64,000 bases of DNA from Congeria kusceri. Taxonomy: Eukaryota; Mollusca; Bivalvia; Myida; Dreissenidae. The translations under genes were made by a program, and so were the position numbers. Position 1 is the first letter of the stretch; each line of letters starts with the position of its first letter. The notes beneath the pieces were generated by a model, which saw only the letters and a program-made list of their open reading frames with translations, had not been told where the DNA came from and ran no database searches. Below are positions 60,401 to 64,000 of the stretch, in pieces. The stretch covers positions 53,589,181 through 53,653,180 of the forward strand of contig CM051025.1 in NCBI GenBank assembly GCA_027627225.1. Direction: 5' to 3'.

Positions 60401-61911
60401 AGGGTTTGGGAGGTGATGAAGTCACCTTTACACTGATCTTGAGCCATGGATCCTCATACGTTCACCTGGCATTAATATAAAAAAAGAAAAAGAAAGAAAT
60501 ACAAAAGAATGACCAGTAGGGTTGCGTATCCCGCTCGCAGTTACCCGTATCGTACATTATTACCGATTCATGTATGGAGTGCTCGTGAAGATATACGCGC
60601 ACTTCTCTTGATTGGTTCTACTGGATAAATCTCACAAATATTGCAGCTGCGTTACACAAAACTAGTGCATCACTTAATGCACTTGTATGCGTTTGGAATT
60701 TATTTTTGCCATTTGGTTTGCATGGATAGTTTTGCAGTGGATGGAGAATGTTTGTGCCTGCCACAAATGTTGGTGTATGTGTGTGTTTTTTACTAGTGCT
60801 TATTAAGAATTGTTCTATAGAATTTGTTTTAGTAACGTTTTAGATCCCGAGATGTATACTTTAGACATCGTACGAAGAAGGTTACGACAGTAGTTTACCG
60901 TGGTATTCTTCCGTCCTGGACAGCAATCTAACCGACAACCACTGTGGACAGACGCACGGTCCGGTTCCAAACAAAAATCGATTTGATGTGAATTTTGCGC
61001 CCAATAACAAGCCTTATACCTATTTGCTTTGTTGTTTCTGTTTTTGTTGTTTGAAGCAATTTTTATTAGGGAATAATTATGTTACTCACTATGAAATGGT
61101 GAGTACTGCTTATTTATATCGTTTTTAAATGAAGATACCCATAAAAAATGTCTTTATTTCTAACAACCAGCCCATATTTGAACGGGGTCCAATATACAAT
61201 TTTAACTACAGACAAAGGCTCTAAATGCCAACAAATATGAATAAAGCGTAACAGCTAGACAATATGCTCATATCCTTGCACTGGGGCTTTTCATAGAGTT
61301 TCAATGAACGGTAGTTTTAATAAACTAAATGCTTTTTTATGCATTTTATTTAGTCTGTGGATATTCACTTAAAATAATGTATCGGTTTAACGGGGAAATT
61401 CTGTTAAAACATGCATTATAAACAACATAGAGATATTGACAAATAAACAGTCTTATTTCGTATTGCAGAACGATTAATTAATGTCGTAATAAGAATAATT
61501 TGCTCGCAAGTAAATAACTCACTTAGAGGTTCACAATTTGGTGAAGTATTCCTTTGCCCTGAACAGTAAGTTCCAACATCGGCCTTTATAGGTTGGTATC
61601 CTATCTCGCATGTAAAACTTTCTACAATACAAAATTAAACGCAGATTCGTGATTATTTTGTTTTATCTCAAATAATTGGTAACTATGTTGTATTAAAGTA
61701 TATATTGTACCCGTTAAATAATTTAATCAACACACTACTAAAATGTTGTTGCTAACTATTCAAAGATATACTGCAAAAGCAAAATTGCATACATTTTCTG
61801 TCAGCGTTCTGGCTTTTTAACACATATTCTAATTGCAGTAGATTACTAACCTAGCGTAATGTTGTCAATTGCTATCAAAGCATTGCTTGCTGTTCTGGCA
61901 ACGAATTCTAC
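33247..61911 (-). CDS. large MAM-CCP(n)-ZP domain gene (overall model)
   Basis: One transcription unit is inferred because consecutive minus-strand exons share splice phases and make sense as one extracellular protein. From the 5' side these are a MAM-like end and half CCP (61.9-61.5 kb), a CCP exon array (55.9-50.3 kb), dispersed CCP exons (48-34.6 kb) with a Ser/Thr-rich linker, and a full ZP domain (34.5-33.2 kb). CCP domains bind proteins or glycans in adhesion and complement-like recognition. ZP modules polymerise secreted proteins into matrices. The stop follows shortly after the ZP cysteines with no membrane segment, so the product is probably secreted. The start codon and signal peptide lie outside the recognised part. 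The exact splice pattern, and whether all exons are used, cannot be known from DNA. Confidence 0.75.
33743..34137 (-). CDS. ZP domain, ZP-N/ZP-C junction exon
   Basis: The 395-nt exon has an open minus-strand frame that begins ISGEAVIYENKLIYATF and includes HIWTYTIECDVIRR, ISLGFYSDPSFTRGIPGNPL and GSTVYVKVYTTIPDWSIKMR, ending LINDG. It joins both neighbours in frame (phase 0 in, phase 2 out). IxYxN...I....Y.IECD is typical of the ZP-N end, and FY.D..F......P....GS.VYVKV of the ZP-C start. Confidence 0.9.
34265..34467 (-). CDS. ZP domain, ZP-N exon
   Basis: The exon (203 nt, phase 1 in, 0 out) encodes IDLDQAIRAGCSNIGWNISV, then DLIMLQQMYPSSSSSDIYFG and SCRGTLSRNILQYTFGFQDC. Four-cysteine ZP-N spacing is visible (GC...., SC.G......Y.F..C). 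The preceding CCP exon joins directly. Confidence 0.88.
34648..34821 (-). CDS. CCP exon, last before ZP
   Basis: 174 nt, phase 1-1, DCGRLNEPTNGSLYVNSTMV to GRWNSTGQLCIPE. All four CCP cysteines and the Trp are present. Confidence 0.93.
35229..35402 (-). CDS. CCP exon
   Basis: 174 nt, phase 1-1, DCGHLNAPQNGYVSHIATAY to GNWNSTGQICTIV. Intact; donor GTGAGT, acceptor AAAG before ATTGTGG. Confidence 0.93.
35580..35753 (-). CDS. CCP exon
   Basis: 174 nt, phase 1-1, DCGQLMAPQNGNVSHAATTY to GHWNSSGHVCALV. Intact and close in sequence to the exon at 35229-35402, which suggests a local duplication. Confidence 0.93.
35866..35943 (-). pseudogene. truncated CCP exon
   Basis: Only the first half of a CCP remains: DCGHITVSAHGNISPVSMST ending FGSVVYNTI and a stop. 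The second half, with Cys3, Trp and Cys4, is replaced by AT-rich sequence. Confidence 0.75.
36098..36274 (-). CDS. CCP exon
   Basis: 177 nt, phase 1-1, CGPLDNPEHGNVSFNATTAG to GNWSSVNTTACVLI. Intact. It is one codon longer than the others and starts with Val-Cys instead of Asp-Cys. Confidence 0.9.
36406..36623 (-). CDS. Ser/Thr-rich linker exon
   Basis: It encodes a mucin-like stretch (TSITSLPTTIVSETTLPETT, STYTNPTTPTTAEYSTS) preceded by a short Cys-containing part (CTFTETNSCIQY). The donor (GTACAT) is in phase 1 and fits the next CCP exon. The upstream border is uncertain: no acceptor gives the phase required by the exon at 36800-36973, so another small exon or alternative splicing may be involved. 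Likely O-glycosylated spacer. Confidence 0.6.
36800..36973 (-). CDS. CCP exon
   Basis: 174 nt, phase 1-1, DCGPFVSPQHGNGSVHTTTF to GRWNTSGQTCIPV. Intact. It has an additional Cys before the second conserved Cys (FGCTVMIMC). Confidence 0.92.
37210..37383 (-). CDS. CCP exon
   Basis: 174 nt, phase 1-1, DCGHFNIPHNGSVISPSTTF to GSWSATDSECKPV. Belongs to the SWSATD/CKPV sub-type with the exons at 38019 and 42273. Confidence 0.93.
37592..37765 (-). CDS. CCP exon
   Basis: 174 nt, phase 1-1, DCGPPTDLQNGSVSHNSTTF to RKWNNTDSTCVIV. Intact. Confidence 0.93.
38019..38192 (-). CDS. CCP exon
   Basis: 174 nt, phase 1-1, DCGPCTIPLNGFVTITATTL to GSWSRTDYECQPV. Intact, with an extra Cys after DCGP. A foldback element begins only about 27 bp upstream of its acceptor. 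Confidence 0.92.
38221..38365. repeat. foldback element next to a CCP exon
   Basis: Arms 38221-38281 and 38306-38365 are inverted copies with few mismatches (ATCTGACACGAGTTGTCATT against ATCTGACACTCGTTGTCATT; TTTTATTAAACGAGTTCAGG against TTTTATTAAACTCGTCCAGG), around a short GC-richer loop. Confidence 0.88.
38370..41380. other. intron, no exon recognised
   Basis: Contains a foldback element at 40010-40133 and short ATTCGAATATTCG repeats near 41110-41185. A less AT-rich patch at about 40860-41045 has a minus-strand open frame without domain or splice pair. Confidence 0.5.
40010..40133. repeat. foldback element
   Basis: TTTGTTTTCGGTGTGATAAC with CGCGTGATATGGTCACCGG at 40012-40060 pairs with the complement at about 40083-40131, about 49 bp per arm with only a few mismatches. 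The loop is about 22 bp and AT-rich. Confidence 0.9.
41382..41554 (-). pseudogene. CCP exon with a stop and a 1-nt deletion
   Basis: The whole CCP is readable (DCGVLASPMNGVVLSNGTTF, then RLNGSNTAACDSNTQWNNTD). However, TAA replaces the residue before the second conserved Cys, near 41482. One base is also missing before the donor, so the exon is 173 nt and leaves in phase 0. Inclusion would truncate the protein, so it is a dead exon or must be skipped. Confidence 0.85.
41866..42039 (-). CDS. CCP exon
   Basis: 174 nt, phase 1-1, NCNPFPAPENGAVSTTGNIV to GQWDRKGQTCAPV. Intact. It starts NC instead of DC. Confidence 0.92.
42273..42446 (-). CDS. CCP exon
   Basis: 174 nt, phase 1-1, DCGFLIKPMNGTVTSHATTF to GHWSATDYTCKPV. 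Intact. The BEL/Pao element lies in the intron upstream of it. Confidence 0.93.
42450..43140. other. intron, nothing recognised
   Basis: AT-rich intronic sequence between the CCP exon and the retrotransposon LTR. A minus-strand open frame at 42761-43045 shows no domain. Confidence 0.5.
43141..43301 (+). repeat. candidate 5' LTR of the BEL/Pao element
   Basis: A 161-bp stretch from TGTTAAGTAT to CTGAATTACA (TG...CA ends) directly precedes TTTGGTGCCGTGAAC, which resembles the primer-binding region of BEL elements. It contains TGACGTCA (CRE-type) twice, at 43154-43161 and 43195-43202. No 3' LTR was found, so the border is inferred. Confidence 0.55.
43302..44416 (+). pseudogene. BEL/Pao retrotransposon gag, decayed
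   Basis: The frame carries the gag domain typical of BEL/Pao (LPNLTLPSFDGNILKWQSF, KFAYLQSQLEGAAARTIDGF, NYTRALRILQQRFGQPHRI). Downstream, in shifted frames, are CCHC-like zinc knuckles (CAFCDGNHKPKDC, CFDCLGHHQVSKC, CQVSKKKHHTSIC), the last lacking its second Cys. In-frame stops at 43559-43561 (TGA) and 43604-43606 (TAG), plus the later stop near 44093, show it is dead. The start codon is not identifiable. Confidence 0.88.
44420..47905 (+). pseudogene. BEL/Pao retrotransposon pol (protease-RT-RNase H-integrase), decayed and 3' truncated
   Basis: In order: an aspartic protease remnant (ILFDERAQNSFITEAL, with Arg where BEL proteases have Gly, near 44500); RT with YIEKAFLQAGL and FGATCSPFILNA (45480-45680) and its YVDN catalytic motif in another frame near 45735; and RNase H in an open block 46175-47074 (FVDAS, LPQLELM, FWSDSQIVL). 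A His/Cys integrase zinc-binding region follows (about 47150-47320), then the integrase core with MSDNATNF and WWESL (47580-47735). Several frameshifts and stops separate the parts. The element ends near 47905 in a CA-rich stretch, without the integrase tail and 3' LTR. It is antisense to the host gene. Confidence 0.9.
48031..48204 (-). CDS. CCP exon
   Basis: 174 nt, phase 1-1, DCGPFPFLHNGSVKTSATTF to GNWSSTGQTCNLV. Intact. It lies only about 125 bp from the end of the BEL remnant. Confidence 0.92.
48290..48412 (-). pseudogene. degenerate CCP exon
   Basis: On the minus strand a decayed CCP second half is visible (CDSG, NVKSGNMPTCGSTVNRISNW) with stops and without a proper start or end. It is alignable by the C...C...W pattern only. 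Confidence 0.6.
48420..49289. other. intron, nothing recognised
   Basis: Very AT-rich, with no exon-like stretch. Confidence 0.5.
49290..49382 (-). pseudogene. internally deleted CCP exon
   Basis: A 93-nt stretch between AG and GTAAGTTTAGC encodes DCGPLMTPHYDKVSYISGQN then CTILGIKYANV. The first about 17 residues of a CCP are fused to the last few, and the middle with Cys2, Cys3 and Trp is gone. Splice signals remain and it stays open, but the phase leaving at GTAAG differs from normal CCP exons. A disulphide-paired fold is not possible. Confidence 0.65.
49390..50284. other. intron, nothing recognised
   Basis: ATTCGAATATTCG-type short repeats near 49470-49515, similar to those near 41110-41185. 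A plus-strand open frame at 49665-49874 has no domain. Confidence 0.5.
50285..50458 (-). CDS. CCP exon, array unit 1
   Basis: 174 nt, phase 1-1, DCGRLTAPPNGNVSHTATTY to RFWNSTGQTCNPV. It is the 3'-most member of the tandem array. The end (CNPV, donor GTATGT) differs from the other units. Confidence 0.93.
50994..51167 (-). CDS. CCP exon, array unit 2
   Basis: 174 nt, phase 1-1, CERLTAPPNGNVSNTATTYG to GHWNSTGQKCVII. The usual Gly after Cys1 is Glu. Donor GTGAGC. Confidence 0.92.
51669..51842 (-). CDS. CCP exon, array unit 3
   Basis: 174 nt, phase 1-1, CGRLTVPPNGNVSHTATTYG to GQWNSTGQKCVII. Intact; pairs with unit 6 (shared Val in LTVPPN). Confidence 0.92.
52377..52550 (-). CDS. CCP exon, array unit 4
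   Basis: 174 nt, phase 1-1, CGRLTAPPNGNVSHTATTYG, then SEATISCQTGYNL to GHWISTGQKCVFI. Intact; pairs with unit 7 (shared Glu in GSEATI and CVFI). Confidence 0.92.
53081..53254 (-). CDS. CCP exon, array unit 5
   Basis: 174 nt, phase 1-1, DCERLTTPPNGNVSHTATTY, then GYAATISCHTGYNL to GHWNSTGQKCVII. Intact; nearly identical to unit 8. Confidence 0.93.
53788..53961 (-). CDS. CCP exon, array unit 6
   Basis: 174 nt, phase 1-1, CGRLTVPPNHNVSHTATTYG, then SWTVTCGSNGHWNSTGQKC. Intact; differs from unit 3 by Gly to His and Arg to Trp changes among others. Confidence 0.92.
54496..54669 (-). CDS. CCP exon, array unit 7
   Basis: 174 nt, phase 1-1, CGRLTAPPNGNVSHTATTYG, then SEATISCQTG to GHWNSTGQKCVFI. 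Intact; pairs with unit 4. Confidence 0.92.
55205..55378 (-). CDS. CCP exon, array unit 8
   Basis: 174 nt, phase 1-1, DCERLTTPPNGNVSHTATTY, then GYAATISCHTGYSL to GHWNSTGQKCVII. Intact; differs from unit 5 by Asn to Ser in GYNL. Confidence 0.93.
55912..55978 (-). pseudogene. truncated CCP exon, array unit 9
   Basis: The donor side and the GHWNSTGQKC end of a CCP are present. Homology stops abruptly near 55978 and the first two thirds of the domain are missing. This marks the 5' edge of the array. Confidence 0.8.
56335..57360 (+). repeat. tandem repeat family G
   Basis: Units of about 145 bp carry GTGACCTTGACCTTGA(C/T)CCCA, ATGCAATCCCAAGCGAGG, AGTTTCATTA and GTTATTGAG(C/T)GGAAAC, near 56668, 56815, 56965, 57115 and 57225. 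The array ends AAAGTTGACGCTTCCGCAAAA. It lies in the intron upstream of the CCP array. Confidence 0.85.
57775..58501. repeat. 727-bp foldback/MITE with long inverted ends and TA duplication
   Basis: The outermost ends GGAGACTCACCGG and CCGGTGAGTCTCC are perfect inverted repeats flanked by TA on both sides (57773-57774, 58502-58503). Homology between arms continues about 250 bp inward (AAATAAAGGCTGTAGGAT against ATCCTACAGCCTTTATTT; TTCTTGAAAAGCA against TGCTTTTTAAGAA). CACCTCATTTTGAGGTG and CACCTCGAAACGAGGTG form small hairpins at each tip. The centre has GGTGGTCCGGTGGTGCTG repeats. No transposase; non-autonomous. Confidence 0.9.
58505..61522. other. intron, no exon recognised
   Basis: AT-rich; I looked for CCP, MAM or other exons on the minus strand and found none. 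A short AAAG-rich run lies near 60480. Confidence 0.5.
61523..61621 (-). CDS. half-CCP exon after the MAM-like exon
   Basis: This 99-nt exon (phase 1-1) encodes ESFTCEIGYQPIKADVGTYC then SGQRNTSPNCEPL, the second half of a CCP (C..GY......TYC......P.CE) of a sub-type different from the array exons. The acceptor (TATTGTAG) and donor (GTGAGT) are clear. It joins the MAM-like exon and the CCP array in phase, so the first half of this CCP seems absent. Confidence 0.7.
61851..61911 (-). CDS. MAM-domain end exon
   Basis: This 61-nt exon (phase 0 in, 1 out) encodes VEFVARTASNALIAIDNITL. VxFxAxxx...IAIDNITL matches the last two strands of MAM domains (V.FEA.......IAIDDI.L). Splice signals CTTGCAG and GTTAGT. 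MAM domains mediate extracellular adhesion. Earlier MAM exons should lie to the right. Confidence 0.7.
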
Positions 61912-63908
61912 CTGCAAGTTTACAAACAAACAGTTATTTAGGTTTGTGCAATAAATAAATAAATTATGTGAAATAAGAGTAATACAAGTATACTAAAACA
62001 ATGCATAAGCAATGAACATAAACAGTGTAACCATTGAGCAATTAAATACAGGGTCTTATGTTTTTTCCGAACATGTCATAAACGTGACAAAGTACTAAAC
62101 TATGAAAATTGATCAGTTCAACTGTTAAAACGGCTGTGACTTTTCGTTGCTAAAACTTAAATACGGTTAGTTACCTTTATCGTGTGGTTTACCACTTTAT
62201 TTAAAATTTAATTATTAAAAATCTAAAGGTGATACCAACAACTGTGTTACAACTTATCGGATTGAAAATTCCGAATTTCGTATGAAACAGAATAGTGGCC
62301 ATTTTTTTGTATTAACAATTAACACAGTGTATAAGTGTGCAGTGAGTTACCGGAAGTTTGTGATCTGTTCGCCGATGATCAATTAGTTGTATACAGCAGA
62401 AAATGCATTAAGTGAAAAAAAAATTAATTTTATATTTTACTTCGATGCAGAATATATATAAAATTAAGTTCTTCGAACACATATAATGACATTACGTAAT
62501 AAATTTATGTTGGTTATGCCTAGTATTTTAAGAATACTTGTTTTAGCAGAAATAATAACTTAGTGTTTCAAATTTTTTAATAAAAATAATAAGCTTGTAG
62601 CCGTATATTTAATTGTGATGATGGTTGTTGGTGTATTTTTGTGTAAAAACTGATAAATACATCACTAACATGTCAAGCAGTGTTCATTTAATTGAAGAGA
62701 ATAGGTTTTGTGAGGAGAAATTAAACATTTTGTCCAACAAGCCAACATGACTCGACTGTACGACTAATCACAAAATGTCAAACTTGGACTGTAAGATTAG
62801 TTGCTCATAAGAACGATCTGAACGATTATGTTCAAATGTAAATCTAACTTAATTTAATGTATAAAAGTCCATTTATGTTAATTTTCTCGGTCCGCATTTT
62901 CAAGACAATAAATTAATATGTAAGAATGTAATAAGTTTAAAACCAAAATGATTAACTAAATTTTAGTTGTTTTACTAAAAAAGGAAACCTAAATAGTGTA
63001 AGTCATATTTTATTGTAGAAACGCATTTCAATTTGATCCTGTTGTAGTACATGTACTTCGACAATGCAGCAAGTGGATGTCAATCAAACGATGAAACCAA
63101 CCCAACCGAAGAAACGCCAAAGACGAAGACACCATAACCATCACAGAACAGAAAAATGAAACAATGGGTGGTGGAAAAGGGACACGATATGCTTCTACAG
63201 TCCTTAATGGACGCTATAGTGATGAGTTATGGGAGACTGTAATAAATGCAGAGCAAGTGAAGCAGACCAAGATTGAGACACTGTTAGTGAATGATTATAA
63301 GTGTGTGTGTGCTTGTGAGTGTGTAAATATATGTAGATTAAAATAAATGTATGTAAATACACGTATGTTCATATGTTATGTATATACATGTATACAAATC
63401 TATAATGTAAATGTGCATGAAGGTAAATGCATGCGATTATGTTATTTAATGCACTTGTGTAAAATAAGATAGGTACACTGTAATAAAAGAAAAGAAGCCA
63501 ATACAACAAATATTTTTAAAATTAATTTATTCTTCCGTTATTATTTATGAACATAAAAATGTATATGAGTATATGATATAGCATGATTACTAAGGTACAT
63601 CACATACATACATGTACAACTAACGACCAGCTGCCTGTGCAAGTCACTCTGCATGAAGTGACCACCTGAGTTAAGAGACCACTTATAAGAATCACCACTG
63701 GTGGTCTCTTAAGACAGGTTAGACTGTGCTTTGCATGTGAAATGCGACACTGAATATAAAATATGCGTTGTTCCTTTAATATTTTTTGTCCAAGTATGTT
63801 TTTATAACAACTAAATGTTTGTTGTTATAACTTCATGTAAAACCGGTGTTCATTCACGTGTTTTTAAATGAAACAAAATAACCAAAAAGTAGTTCCATTT
63901 AAGCCAAC
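61912..63908. other. intron or intergenic, no exon recognised
   Basis: AT-rich. Plus-strand open frames near 63066-63160 and 63164-63346 lie in low-complexity sequence. A pair of inverted GTGGTCTCTTAAG motifs at about 63665-63722 is related to the 54-bp repeat at 10.2-10.6 kb. Confidence 0.5.
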
Positions 63909-63983
63909 CTGAAATGAGAAATTGTCTTCAATTTACACAACCCAAAGTTATCATCCATATTTTCCACTCGCTCACCAAAAAGC
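63909..63983 (-). CDS. candidate further upstream exon
   Basis: A 75-nt open stretch lies between AG (ATTTTAGG side) and a GT donor (TTTCAG-GTTGGC) on the minus strand and encodes LFGERVENMDDNFGLCKLKT. It could be an earlier exon of the MAM/CCP gene. The phases (2-2) do not match the MAM-like exon directly, and no domain is certain. Confidence 0.3.
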
Positions 63984-64000
63984 CTAAAATAAATAAAGAA

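Noticed and set aside
63164..63346. Plus-strand 60-codon frame
   Set aside because: It runs into TGTGTG low-complexity sequence, has no domain and no splice context.

Overview
The window is AT-rich eukaryotic DNA with short spliced exons, long introns and many diverged repeats. The repeats (140-165 bp tandem families, foldback elements, BEL/Pao and Penelope-like retroelements) and the gene content (a secreted MAM/CCP/ZP protein, an adhesion GPCR, a KMT5A-like SET fragment) suggest an invertebrate, most likely a bivalve mollusc. That assignment is from general resemblance only. No prokaryotic organisation is present. Nearly all convincing host coding sequence lies on the minus strand, so host genes read right to left.

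1-1.6 kb: the 3' part of an adhesion-type GPCR, five exons covering TM5, TM6, TM7 and the cytoplasmic tail, with matching splice phases. 4-20 kb: mostly repeat arrays of several families, a 54-bp tandem repeat and a 72-bp minisatellite open on both strands. Among them are scattered minus-strand exons, including the C-terminal half of a SET domain.

20-24 kb: inverted-repeat elements and unassigned AT-rich DNA. 24-30.5 kb: two decayed Penelope-like elements lie tail to tail. The minus-strand one is split by a 3,988-bp transposon with inverted ends, a candidate 3-bp target duplication (GAC) and about 174-bp satellite units near its ends. That transposon carries a spliced-looking minus-strand ORF and a Pol III B-box. 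A hammerhead-ribozyme-like core lies just past the Penelope GIY-YIG endonuclease.

33.2-64 kb: one large minus-strand gene. From its 5' side it shows a MAM-like exon end, a half CCP exon, a tandem array of CCP (sushi) exons, further CCP exons, a Ser/Thr-rich linker, and a complete three-exon ZP domain with stop codon and poly(A) signal. I count 19 intact CCP exons of 174-177 bp, all phase 1-1, plus five broken ones. The 50.2-56 kb part is made of about 707-bp units, and three of these (about 2.12 kb) have been duplicated again. A decayed BEL/Pao retrotransposon (43.1-47.9 kb, plus strand) sits in one of its introns. The protein is probably a secreted or matrix multi-CCP recognition or adhesion molecule, polymerising through ZP; this is inferred from domains only.
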